Part shown: positions 46,268-55,255 of the stretch, in pieces
Layout: each line of letters begins with the position of its first letter
Numbering within the stretch: the first letter of the stretch is position 1
NCBI GenBank assembly: GCA_016713405.1
Contig: JADJPF010000007.1
Location: 124,001-188,000, forward strand
Origin: Blastocatellia bacterium
GTDB taxonomy: Bacteria; Acidobacteriota; Blastocatellia; Chloracidobacteriales; JADJPF01
DNA: 64,000 nucleotides
Direction: 5' to 3'
The notes under the pieces: model-generated
Database searches by the model: none
What the model was told of the DNA's origin: nothing
Seen by the model: only the letters and a program-made list of their open reading frames with translations
Program-made: the position numbers and the translations under genes

Positions 46268-47645
46268 AACTTATTGATAAACTGATTAGTACTCTGTAAA
46301 CAAAGTAATTAGTTAAGTTAGTTTTTCTTTTCTTCTTTTTTGACTTTTTATCTGATGAAAAACTTTGTTTTGCATCTGGTGGATTAAGAGCTATTACTTG
46401 ACCAGAAGTTAAGCCTTCAGTTACTACAACTTGGATTAAATCGCCTTGACCAAGAGTTACTGCTTTAGCTTCAAACTGACTTGCAAAGTTATCTTCTGTA
46501 TTTTCAGCAACTTTTGGTTTTTGAACATAGGCAAAGAATTTACCATCTTTTTCCACTAAAGCACTTCTAGGAACAACCAAAACATTCTTTAATTCTTGAG
46601 CTAAAACTTGAGCTTTTAGCTTAATTCCTGATTTCATAACTTCAGGCTCAACATTATCTAGTGAAATTGTAGTTTGAAAATATTTTACAGGGGAATTTCT
46701 ATCAATTGGACGAGCAAGCTTATCAATATTTTTTACTTTGCCGCTAAATTCTTTATCTGGAAAAGGATCAAGAATAACGCTAACTTTTTGATCTACTTTT
46801 AATGACCCAGCATCTTTTTCTAGCACATAGCATTTAGCTTCCATTTTATTAGGATTAATTAAGTCAAAAAGCGGCATTCCTACATAAACATTACTTCCGG
46901 GCATTATCGACATACGCCAATAACCACCAGATTGGCTATTTTGATCAATAACTCCATCGCTTGGAGAGGTTAATTTAAGAGATGAAAGGGCTTTTTCTGC
47001 TTGATTGATTTTTGATGTAGCATTTTGTCTTTCTAAAAGTAAAATTGCTTCATCAAGGGAATAGACTTTTCCTTTTAGATCTAATCGAGCATCAGCAAAT
47101 ACAATTTTTTTCTGAGTATAATCTTTATTTAATTCACCTTCTAAAATTTGTCGCCGAGTGTAGATCATTTCATCACGGGGCTGAAATTGAGCAATATTTT
47201 CTAATTCTAATTCGCTAACTTTTTTATCTTTAACTAGGTCAGATTTATCAACTTCAGCAGCAAGCTCACTTTTATTGATTTTATAGTTAGCAATTTCTAA
47301 ATTTGATTTTTGTTCTAAAAACTGTAAGTTTAGTTCCGTAGGGTCAAATTCTATTAGTAAATCACCTTTTTTTACTGTTCGACCATCTGCTACTAACGAA
47401 GCAATTCTTAGGTTTTGTGCTGGAACATTTGGAACAAGAATTTTGGTTGTTTCTGCTGATTGTAATTCTCCATCAGCTTGGATTTTAACTAGAAAATCTT
47501 GTGGCTTAATGGATAAAGTAATAGGTGTAAATTCTGATTGGACAGGGACTAAAAATTGTTTAACTGGTTGAAATGCTACTACGCCAACAGCAACTAATAA
47601 TAAAAATAGAAAACTTAAGGAAACAAATTTTTTTAATTTTTTCAT
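46215..47645 (-). CDS. HlyD-type membrane-fusion protein, third of three
   Basis: A 476-residue periplasmic adaptor with an N-terminal membrane anchor, a short coiled coil (about 110-210), a barrel-sandwich segment (LKLTSPSDGVID) and beta-barrel region (VILDPFPDKEFSGKVKNI). The last 30 residues after KKSKKKK look unlike a family C terminus and overlap the permease gene by 53 bases. One extra base at T6 46336-46341 would end the frame at 46318 (KEEKKN), so a consensus error is possible. It is the gene just before the permease in the operon. Confidence 0.85.
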   Translation of the reverse strand: MKKLKKFVSLSFLFLLLVAVGVVAFQPVKQFLVPVQSEFTPITLSIKPQDFLVKIQADGELQSAETTKILVPNVPAQNLRIASLVADGRTVKKGDLLIEFDPTELNLQFLEQKSNLEIANYKINKSELAAEVDKSDLVKDKKVSELELENIAQFQPRDEMIYTRRQILEGELNKDYTQKKIVFADARLDLKGKVYSLDEAILLLERQNATSKINQAEKALSSLKLTSPSDGVIDQNSQSGGYWRMSIMPGSNVYVGMPLFDLINPNKMEAKCYVLEKDAGSLKVDQKVSVILDPFPDKEFSGKVKNIDKLARPIDRNSPVKYFQTTISLDNVEPEVMKSGIKLKAQVLAQELKNVLVVPRSALVEKDGKFFAYVQKPKVAENTEDNFASQFEAKAVTLGQGDLIQVVVTEGLTSGQVIALNPPDAKQSFSSDKKSKKKKRKTNLTNYFVYRVLISLSISYEISIRNKISYRQPTNS

Positions 47646-47648
47646 AAA

Positions 47649-48887
47649 CTATTTGGCTTTAGAAAAATCAGCCGCAATCCTTTCACCTGACTTAAGACCT
47701 TCTAAAATAACCACTTCTGCCAAGTTAGAATCTCCAAGTTTTACTTCGCGTGGCTGCCAACCTTGAGGAGTTTTTACTTTTACTAAACTTCCTGTAGCAC
47801 TTACATAAACTGAACTAAGAGGAACTGCAATAGCACTATCAATAGAAGCAGTCTCTAATTTTGCTTTTAAGCTCATTGCTGGACGCATGGTGTTAACGTC
47901 AATGTTTTCTAGCGCAATTTCTACATCTATAACCTTGTTAGGTACATCCCAAGCTTTAGAATGTACAAGTCTACCAATAGATTTAACTTTCCCTAAGTAA
48001 GTTTGTCCTGGTAAAGCGTCAATTGTTACACTAACAGGTTGGTCAAGTTTAACTTTGCCTAAGTCAACTTCTGGAACATAGGCTTGAGCAATAATAGTTT
48101 TTAGGTCAGGAATTTCCATAATTGGTTGACCGGGCCAGACCGTTTCCCCAATTTGAAATTTTTCTCCATTCCAACGAGTTTTATAAACTACTACACCTTC
48201 ACGGTCGGCTTGTGTTTGTAATTTGGCAATGCCTGATTGGATTTTATTAACTTTATTTTCGGCACGTGCTTTTTGACTTAGAACTACGTTATAGCTTGCT
48301 TCACTAGATTTTTTATACCAATTTAATTTTTCTGTAATGGCTGTAACTTCTTGTTCTGCTTGTTGTATGGCTAGACGATCTTTTTCAACAGTGATTGAAT
48401 TAGCTATTTGTGTATTAGTTTGTTGCTTAAGTTTTAAGGTTTCGTATTTGTGCTGTAATTCGGCTAGTTTGCTACTAATTTCTTGTTCTTGAAGTGAGAT
48501 TTGAACTTTCATTTTTTCTTCTTGTTTTTTAGACTGATCAAGCTCATTTTGTGCTTGTTGCATTTGTTCAAAGATTCCTTGGGCATCAAAATTAATTAAT
48601 ACATCACCTTTTTTAACAATTTTTCCTTCAGCCGTCATATTGCTAATCTTAAATTGCCATTGATTTTCAAATGCTGGAGGGCCGCCAAAATTTTGCACTG
48701 ATTCAGCTTTTAACACTCCATTTGTATCAATTGAAAATTTAATATTTTTAGGAATAATTAAAATTTCTTCTACCTTGCTTCCTGCTTGTGAAGGTGGGGA
48801 AATTTTATTAAATAAAAAGAAAGTTCCACTAGTAATTACACCTAAAATTACTAAAATAAAGAAAAACTTAGCGATTTTTTTTAACAT
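47649..48887 (-). CDS. HlyD-type membrane-fusion protein, second of three
   Basis: A 412-residue adaptor. It has an N-terminal transmembrane segment, a long hairpin coiled coil (about 110-215, rich in Gln, Glu and Lys), a barrel-sandwich motif (YKTRWNGEKFQIGETVWPG) and beta-barrel elements (VTIDALPGQTYLGKVKSIG). Its partner would be an inner-membrane permease and an outer-membrane channel. The gene is three bases upstream of the third adaptor, a clear operon arrangement. Confidence 0.9.
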   Translation of the reverse strand: MLKKIAKFFFILVILGVITSGTFFLFNKISPPSQAGSKVEEILIIPKNIKFSIDTNGVLKAESVQNFGGPPAFENQWQFKISNMTAEGKIVKKGDVLINFDAQGIFEQMQQAQNELDQSKKQEEKMKVQISLQEQEISSKLAELQHKYETLKLKQQTNTQIANSITVEKDRLAIQQAEQEVTAITEKLNWYKKSSEASYNVVLSQKARAENKVNKIQSGIAKLQTQADREGVVVYKTRWNGEKFQIGETVWPGQPIMEIPDLKTIIAQAYVPEVDLGKVKLDQPVSVTIDALPGQTYLGKVKSIGRLVHSKAWDVPNKVIDVEIALENIDVNTMRPAMSLKAKLETASIDSAIAVPLSSVYVSATGSLVKVKTPQGWQPREVKLGDSNLAEVVILEGLKSGERIAADFSKAK

Positions 48888-48932
48888 AGCTAACCTGTTG
48901 TAAAATAAATAGTTGGTTGATAACTCAAGAAT

Positions 48933-50231
48933 TTATTTTTGAGTTGTTTTATTGATAACTAATTTATCACCCTGTTTTAATTTACCATCGTCAGCAATGG
49001 CATAAAAACGAAAGTCAGAGGCCAAAATATTAATAGCAATTGGTTGAAGTTCTTCTCCAACCTGTTTAAATACTTGAGCTTGTTTGTTGTGAAATTCAAC
49101 AGCAAAACGAGGGACTAGGATTTTAGGAGTATTTTCTACCAAGTTAACTTCAACTTGGGCAGACATTCCGGGTTTCATTATATCTGTTAAGGTTTTTTCT
49201 AAGGAAACAACAACCTTAAAAATTTTAGTTGTATCAGAACGGCTAGTTCCAGCTTTTGCAGCAGTTTGTGAAATATCTTTAATTTTTCCATTAATTTTAA
49301 TATCAGGATAACTATCTAAAAAAACTTGAGCCGCTTGACCAATGGAAAGACGAGGCCCATCAACTTCATTAACCCTAGCTAAAATTTCTAATTCTGTTAA
49401 ATCTGGAAGATTAATAACAGGGAAACCACTAAAAACCACATCTCCAACCTGTACTTTTCTAGGCTCAAAAATATGATCTGCATAAATAACAATACCATCT
49501 GAGGGGGCTTTAAGGTTAAGATCATTTAATTGGTTTTCTAATTTTTGTAGTTCTACTACTAATTTTTCTTTTTCTAAATTTTTAGCTTGTAACTCTGCTT
49601 GTTGTTCTAATTTCTTTTTTTCAATTTTAGCTAAATGGCTATTATATTCAGTTTCAGTTTTTTCTAATAATAATTGACGTTCCTGGTAATCTCTTCTAGG
49701 CACTAAGTTTATAGGTACAGACGCATCAATTTTAGCTTGTTGGAAGGCTAACCAATATTGGCTTAAACCTGCTTCTAAGTCGCGTAGTCCTGATTCATGA
49801 TTTGACTGTATTTCTACTAATTGATTTTCTGATGTAATAATTTGTTGTTTAATTTCAAGTATTCGGTTAGAAACAGGAGTATTATCAAATTCAACAAGTC
49901 TATCGCCTATGTTTACTTTTGTTCCTTCAGGCGGCATATAAGTAATTTTTGATTCACTTGCCTTACCAAACAAAGTACGCGCTCTAACAGCTTGTAAATC
50001 ACCATCTAAAAGAACTTTTTTTTCTAATGTTCCAACTTCTACTAAAACGGTTTCTAATATGGGTTTTGATTGGGTTAATTTTGTAATGGGTGGAAGGTTA
50101 GTTAAGAGTTTGTCAGGATTAAAGGAAACACCAGATTTTAGTATTATTGGTACTAATAAAGCTAATATTACTAATGGTGAGAACCATAAGACCTTTTTCT
50201 TAACTGATAATAAAGGCAGTTGATTAGACAT
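48933..50231 (-). CDS. HlyD-type membrane-fusion protein, first of three
   Basis: A 432-residue adaptor with an N-terminal membrane anchor, a coiled coil at about 130-240, the lipoyl-like segment LKAPSDGIVIYADHIF and the beta-barrel stretch FLDSYPDIKINGKIKDI. It lies 45 bases upstream of the second adaptor. As a set, the three adaptors differ clearly from one another, so they are not recent duplicates. Confidence 0.9.
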   Translation of the reverse strand: MSNQLPLLSVKKKVLWFSPLVILALLVPIILKSGVSFNPDKLLTNLPPITKLTQSKPILETVLVEVGTLEKKVLLDGDLQAVRARTLFGKASESKITYMPPEGTKVNIGDRLVEFDNTPVSNRILEIKQQIITSENQLVEIQSNHESGLRDLEAGLSQYWLAFQQAKIDASVPINLVPRRDYQERQLLLEKTETEYNSHLAKIEKKKLEQQAELQAKNLEKEKLVVELQKLENQLNDLNLKAPSDGIVIYADHIFEPRKVQVGDVVFSGFPVINLPDLTELEILARVNEVDGPRLSIGQAAQVFLDSYPDIKINGKIKDISQTAAKAGTSRSDTTKIFKVVVSLEKTLTDIMKPGMSAQVEVNLVENTPKILVPRFAVEFHNKQAQVFKQVGEELQPIAINILASDFRFYAIADDGKLKQGDKLVINKTTQK

Positions 50232-50462
50232 TATAAAATATCCTATCAGTATTTATTTAGGTAATAGTGATTATAACTAGTTAAAAGCTCTTTAATTTAT
50301 TTCTTGTTTATTTATAGCGACAAACAATAGAATTTTAGCTCAAAAATTCGCTTAATATAATTAATAATTTTATTTAATGATTTTGGTAGCCTTAAACGGA
50401 GCATCAAAAGATTTGTTCCAAAAGGCTTAAAATAAATGCTGTAGGTAAGAAATTAGATAGCA

Positions 50463-51578
50463 TTATTTATTAGCAGAAGGTAAGGAAACAGAAAAAACGC
50501 TGCCTTTGTTTGGCGTACTTTCAACAAAAATTGCGCCTGATTGACTTTGAACTAAGTGTTTAACAATGGCAAGTCCTAAACCAGTCCCTCCTTCTTTGCG
50601 AGACCTGGATTCATCCACTCTATAAAGTCTTTCAAAAATACGGTTGATATGTTTAGCTTCAATTCCAATTCCTGTATCTATAACTTTAATTAACTGGTAA
50701 TCGCCTTTTGATTCAGCCGTAACAGTAATAGAACCACTGAGACGATTAAAGTTAACTGCATTTTGTACCAAATTAAAAACGATTTGCTCAAATGCTTTTC
50801 CATCAGCAAGAACAAATAAATCTTCTGGGATTTGCACGGAAAAGAAAATATTTTTGGCCTTAATGGAATCTCTTAAAAGTTCTGAAACTTCTTGAACTAC
50901 AGTAAAAATTCTTATAGCTTGAGGGTGCATTGCTACTTTGCCAGATTCAATTGCTGCTAAATCAGAAATATCCTGGGCTAAATTACGCATCCTAGCCGCA
51001 TGTTTAGCAATGATTTGTAGAAATTTAACATTATTTTCTTTGTCATAAAGTGCGCCAGATAACAAGGTTTCAGCATAGGTTTCAATAGAAGTTAGAGGTG
51101 TACGAAGTTCATGAGATAAATTAGCAAAAAATTCTCGGCGCATTTGCTCTAAGGCTTCTAGTTTAGTGTTATCAAAAAATGTACCTACAACACCAATTAC
51201 TTTTTCTTTTCCATCTGCGTCGCTAGCTGTAATAGACTCAACTTTTAAGTCTAGGCTTCGTTCCCCGCTATTTGTATGCAGGCGAATCTTTTTTTCAAAT
51301 AAATTTTTTTCTTTTAAGCAAACTGTAAAACAATGATAAATCTCTTTATTGCGGGTAATATCGGTTAAGCGAAGTCTATGATACTGATCTGAAGGGAAAG
51401 CAAATATTTCTTGGGCGGTTCGGTTGGTTAGGACTATTTTAGTATCTAAATCTACAATTAAAATTGCTTCTCTAACTACATCTAAAAGTGGTCGTAGCAG
51501 TGGATTACCAATCAATTCCCGACGAAGCGGACTAGTAGCACTTTTGCTAACTTCGCTAGCTTCTATTGGCTCAGTCAT
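50463..51578 (-). CDS. phoR: PhoR-like sensor histidine kinase, cytoplasmic
   Basis: Start ATG 51578 is chosen because AAGGAG precedes it by about nine bases and it overlaps the phoB stop by eight bases. The longer frame would run deep into phoB. The 371-residue product has a PAS domain (about 35-140), HisKA with FFANLSHELRTPLTSIETYA (His156) and an HATPase_c (IKVIDTGIGIEAKHINRIF, GGTGLGLAIVKHLV). No membrane helix is present, so it probably senses phosphate through PstSCAB/PhoU rather than a ligand outside the cell. Confidence 0.92.
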   Translation of the reverse strand: MTEPIEASEVSKSATSPLRRELIGNPLLRPLLDVVREAILIVDLDTKIVLTNRTAQEIFAFPSDQYHRLRLTDITRNKEIYHCFTVCLKEKNLFEKKIRLHTNSGERSLDLKVESITASDADGKEKVIGVVGTFFDNTKLEALEQMRREFFANLSHELRTPLTSIETYAETLLSGALYDKENNVKFLQIIAKHAARMRNLAQDISDLAAIESGKVAMHPQAIRIFTVVQEVSELLRDSIKAKNIFFSVQIPEDLFVLADGKAFEQIVFNLVQNAVNFNRLSGSITVTAESKGDYQLIKVIDTGIGIEAKHINRIFERLYRVDESRSRKEGGTGLGLAIVKHLVQSQSGAIFVESTPNKGSVFSVSLPSANK

Positions 51579-52281
51579 TAAAATCATCTCCTTGTTTTGG
51601 GTCTTTGAAACGATAACCAAGACCAACTACAGTTTGAATATACTCATCCCCGCCTAACTTTTGCCTAAGACGTGAAACATGCACATCAATTGTTCGGGAT
51701 TCACCTAGGTATTCTAGTCCCCAAACACGTTCTAGCAATGTTTCACGGGTAAGAATACGTCCACGATTTTCTAATAAAAGTTTTAATAATTGAAATTCTT
51801 TGCGTGTTAAAGTGACATTTCGACCACGAAAACGCACATTCATTTGCTCAAAATCTACAATAAGTTGTCCATCATCAAAGGGAAGGATTTTTACTGGATC
51901 AATACGGCGTTTAAGCAAAGCACTAACACGCGCCTTTAATTCTCGCATACTAAAAGGCTTAGTCACATAATCATCAGCCCCTAGGTCAAAGCCATGTACC
52001 TTGTCATCTTCATTGCTTCGTGCTGAAAGAATTAAAATCGGTATATGAGAAGTGCGACGACGACGACGTAATGCCCTACAAAGCTCAAAGCCTGACATTC
52101 CAGGTAAATTAAGATCTAAAAGAATTAAATCGTAATCGCTATCTTCGCAAAGTTCTAAACCTGCCTCACCTGTCAAAGCTAGTAGCACTTCATAAGGGCC
52201 ACCACGCTCTAGACTATACTTGATATTATTAGCAATATCTTCATCATCTTCTATAACTAAAATTCGATTTTTGTTTAACAT
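51571..52281 (-). CDS. phoB: PhoB-type response regulator
   Basis: A 236-residue OmpR/PhoB-family transcription factor. The receiver domain has EDDEDIANNI, phosphoacceptor Asp56 in ILLDLNLPG and DDYVTKPFSMREL. The winged helix has LTRKEFQLLKLLLENRGRI and SRTIDVHVSRLRQKLG. It is encoded between phoU and phoR. The tandem 11-bp repeat array upstream of pstS is the natural binding target. Confidence 0.94.
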   Translation of the reverse strand: MLNKNRILVIEDDEDIANNIKYSLERGGPYEVLLALTGEAGLELCEDSDYDLILLDLNLPGMSGFELCRALRRRRRTSHIPILILSARSNEDDKVHGFDLGADDYVTKPFSMRELKARVSALLKRRIDPVKILPFDDGQLIVDFEQMNVRFRGRNVTLTRKEFQLLKLLLENRGRILTRETLLERVWGLEYLGESRTIDVHVSRLRQKLGGDEYIQTVVGLGYRFKDPKQGDDFND

Positions 52282-52284
52282 AAT

Positions 52285-52944
52285 TTATTTAGCTTCAGGA
52301 GTATGTTTAATTAACCGTCCTTCTACCAAGTAAATAACCATTTCGCAAATGTTGGTAGCATAATCAGCAATTCTTTCTAAATGTTTAATTACAAAAAGTA
52401 GTTCAACAGCGCGTCTAACGGTTTTTGGTTCTTGTTCCATAGTAGTAACTAAATGGTCATAAATGGTGTGAAAAAGCTCGTCGGCTTGATCATCTTTATG
52501 AATTGTATTAAAAGCTAGCTGGCAATCTGAACGAGTAAGAGCATCTAAACTACTTAAGAGCATATCTTGAGCAATACTAGCTAGTTGAGGAAGTTCAATA
52601 TGTGTTTTAAGCTGAGGTTGGTCAATTAGCACTAGGGCATGTTTAGCAATATTTACCGCGTGATCAGCAATTCTTTCAATTATTTGTGCAGCACGAGAAA
52701 CCGAAATAACAAAGCGTAGATCCAGATCAAGAGAAGTATTATTAATTAATAAATCGCTACAGTATTGGTCAATTTCATTTTCCATACTATCAATTTCATC
52801 ATCTTCTGCAATAACGGACTCAGCTAGATCTGCATCACGTTCTATTAAAGCACGGGTAGCTCGTGAAATGGCTGCTTCAGCCGCGCCTCCAAGTAGCAGA
52901 ATGCGATCTCTTAGAAAGTTAAGATCATCTTCAAAAAAGGACAT
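52285..52944 (-). CDS. phoU: PhoU phosphate signalling protein, first copy
   Basis: A 219-residue helical protein of two PhoU repeats, with the metal-site pattern DDEIDSMENEIDQYCSDLL and RAAQIIERIADHAVNIAKHAL. It mediates repression of PhoR by the Pst transporter. It is the first gene of the phoU-phoB-phoR unit, divergent from pstS. A second phoU lies at the end of the pst operon. Confidence 0.93.
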   Translation of the reverse strand: MSFFEDDLNFLRDRILLLGGAAEAAISRATRALIERDADLAESVIAEDDEIDSMENEIDQYCSDLLINNTSLDLDLRFVISVSRAAQIIERIADHAVNIAKHALVLIDQPQLKTHIELPQLASIAQDMLLSSLDALTRSDCQLAFNTIHKDDQADELFHTIYDHLVTTMEQEPKTVRRAVELLFVIKHLERIADYATNICEMVIYLVEGRLIKHTPEAK

Positions 52945-53053
52945 TTATTTTTCTGCTCCAATGATTAAGGAAGTAAATAAGTGTTAAAGGATACTTTTTT
53001 TTTCTTTTTTCGGCTAGTCTTTATCCAAGAGAAATTAGAAATAAATACTCTAT

Positions 53054-53113
53054 TTACATAAATTTTACGTTAGCGTTACAGACTTTTTACAACTCATTTA
53101 CAAGGCATTTACA
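53054..53113 (+). promoter_or_regulatory. Tandem Pho box array, six 11-bp units
   Basis: TTACA (TTACG in unit two) begins at 53054, 53065, 53076, 53087, 53098 and 53109, exactly 11 bases apart. A degenerate TTCTA at 53120 would be a seventh. PhoB-type regulators bind direct repeats of 11-bp period. Bacillus PhoP uses TTAACA-like units with similar spacing. Six units could hold three dimers. The array lies 52 bases before the pstS start and 110 bases from phoU, so it could serve both directions. Confidence 0.85.
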
Positions 53114-53164
53114 GCCCTGTTCTAAGCTGTCGAAAACCTTGTGAATATATCCAAAATTGTTTTT

Positions 53165-54250
53165 ATGTTAAAAAATTTTTATCTCTTGCTTGTTGTAATG
53201 ATCTTTCTATTAACCTTAGCTTGTGCCGGCCCGCTAACAGAAGATGAGAAGGGCGGAATGATGTCAGGTGATGGGATTTTACTTCAAGGTGCTGGTGCTA
53301 CATTTCCTTATCCTCTTTATTCTAAATGGATTAGCGAATATAACAAACTTAATTCAACCATAAAGATCGATTATCAATCTATAGGTTCCGGTGGTGGAAT
53401 CAAGCAAATTAAAGAGCAAACTGTTGATTTTGGGGCTACAGATGCTCCAATGACAGACGAGCAGCAAAAAACCTTAAAAAAACCTATCATACATATTCCA
53501 ACTACATTAGGTGCAGTAGTAACTTGCTATAACTTACCTAGTGTTAATGGTGAGCTAAAACTTACTCCTGAAAGCTTAACTGCAATATTTTTGGGTGAGA
53601 TAAAAAAATGGAATGACCCAAAAATAGTTGAAGCTAACCCAAATATTAATTTGCCAGATAAAGATATTACGGTTGTACATCGTTCTGATGGAAGTGGGAC
53701 GACAGCCGTTTTTGTTGATTACCTAAGTAAAATTAGCCCTATTTGGGCTAAAGAAGTTGGCAAAGGAACATCGGTTGATTGGCCTGTTGGTCTTGGTGGC
53801 AAAGGCAATGAAGGCGTAACAGGACAAATTAAACAAATTGAAGGAACTATTGGTTATGTAGAATTAGTTTATGCTCTGCAAAATAAACTTCCATTTGCTT
53901 CAATTAAAAATAAAGCTGGTAAATTTATTGTTCCTAACATAGATTCAGTAACAGCGGCAGCGACGGGTGCAATGTCGCAAATGCCTGATGATATGAGGCT
54001 TTCAATTACTAATGCAGATGGCGAAGAATCTTATCCAATAGCGAGCTATACCTATCTTTTAATTTACCAAGACACACAAAGCAAGGTAAAAGCTCAAGCT
54101 CTAGCTGATTTTCTAAAATGGTCAATAAATGATGGGCAAAAAATAGCTAAACAGCTTAATTATGCACCTCTTCCAGACGAAGTAGTAAAGCGGATAAAAG
54201 AAAAACTAAAAACTCTAAAATCTAAAGGCCAACCCTTAACTATTTCTTAA
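53165..54250 (+). CDS. pstS: Phosphate-binding lipoprotein PstS
   Basis: A 361-residue high-affinity phosphate receptor, the extracytoplasmic component of the Pst ABC transporter. ATG 53165 is preferred over an in-frame GTG at 53141 because it starts the signal sequence directly, but neither has a good ribosome binding site. The lipobox is LACAG. Family motifs are GAGATFPYPLYSKWI, YQSIGSGGGIKQI, DFGATDAPM, and HRSDGSGTTAVFVDYL, where phosphate is bound. It is the first gene of pstSCAB-phoU. Confidence 0.93.
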   Translation: MLKNFYLLLVVMIFLLTLACAGPLTEDEKGGMMSGDGILLQGAGATFPYPLYSKWISEYNKLNSTIKIDYQSIGSGGGIKQIKEQTVDFGATDAPMTDEQQKTLKKPIIHIPTTLGAVVTCYNLPSVNGELKLTPESLTAIFLGEIKKWNDPKIVEANPNINLPDKDITVVHRSDGSGTTAVFVDYLSKISPIWAKEVGKGTSVDWPVGLGGKGNEGVTGQIKQIEGTIGYVELVYALQNKLPFASIKNKAGKFIVPNIDSVTAAATGAMSQMPDDMRLSITNADGEESYPIASYTYLLIYQDTQSKVKAQALADFLKWSINDGQKIAKQLNYAPLPDEVVKRIKEKLKTLKSKGQPLTIS

Positions 54251-54262
54251 ACCTCTGAATTT

Positions 54263-55255
54263 ATGGATAAAATATCACCTTTAGCAGAAACACAAGCAAT
54301 AAACCTAGAGTCAAATTTTCAAGGTAAAAAACGCTGGCTAATGACTAGCGCGGCTGATAATGGGTTTCGTCAGCTAACAAAAATTTTAGCAATATTGTTG
54401 TTAGGATTAGTTATAACCTTGCTAATCTCAATGATTTATAGTAGTCGTCTAAGTATTAGTCAGTTTGGTTTTAGTTTTGTTTTTTCTTCTACCTGGGATC
54501 CAGTTAAAGAAGTTTTTGGAGCTTTACCTTTTATTTATGGCACACTTGTTAGCTCATTAATTGCACTAGCTTTTGCTGTTCCAATAAGCTTAGGTGTCGC
54601 TGTTTTTTTGACCGAACAATGCCCAATTAAATTAAGACCTGTAATACTTACTCTGGTAGAACTCTTAGCAGCAATTCCTAGCGTAGCTTATGGACTTTGG
54701 GGAATTTTTGTTTTAGTTCCTTTTATGAGAGAAGTAGTTAACCCAGTATTAGGAAAAACACTTGGATTTTTACCATTATTTCAAGGGCCAGCCTATGGAA
54801 TAGGGCTTTTGACTTCAGGACTGATTTTAGCAGTGATGATTGTTCCAATAACTACAGCAATTTCTGTAAGTTCGCTAACAGCCGTTGACCCAACACAAAG
54901 AGAAGCGGCTTTAGCATTAGGTGCAACACGTTGGGAAGCAACACAAATTATGCTCTTAAATGCTCGCTCTGGAATTTTAGGAGGGGTTATTTTAGGCTTG
55001 GGACGTGCGTTAGGTGAAACAATGGCTGTAACAATGGTAATTGGCAATCGTCCAGAAATAGCTGCCTCTTTGCTTGCCCCTGCTTATACAATGGCTAGTG
55101 TAATTGCTAATGAATTTGCTGAAGCTACCTATGATCTTTATTTACACGCATTAATAGAAATAGGTGTTTTACTGTTTATACTTACTTTTATTGTCCAAGG
55201 GCTAGCACAATTACTTATTCGCCAAATTACTAAAGGAACAAAGTCAAATGCGTAA
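54263..55255 (+). CDS. pstC: Phosphate ABC transporter permease PstC
   Basis: A 330-residue inner-membrane permease with six predicted helices. It carries the PstC segments VELLAAIPSVAYGLWGIFVL and the ABC-permease EAA loop REAALALGATRWEATQIML followed by LGRALGETMAVTMVIGN. Together with PstA it forms the phosphate channel. It overlaps pstA by eight bases, which indicates translational coupling. Confidence 0.94.
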   Translation: MDKISPLAETQAINLESNFQGKKRWLMTSAADNGFRQLTKILAILLLGLVITLLISMIYSSRLSISQFGFSFVFSSTWDPVKEVFGALPFIYGTLVSSLIALAFAVPISLGVAVFLTEQCPIKLRPVILTLVELLAAIPSVAYGLWGIFVLVPFMREVVNPVLGKTLGFLPLFQGPAYGIGLLTSGLILAVMIVPITTAISVSSLTAVDPTQREAALALGATRWEATQIMLLNARSGILGGVILGLGRALGETMAVTMVIGNRPEIAASLLAPAYTMASVIANEFAEATYDLYLHALIEIGVLLFILTFIVQGLAQLLIRQITKGTKSNA

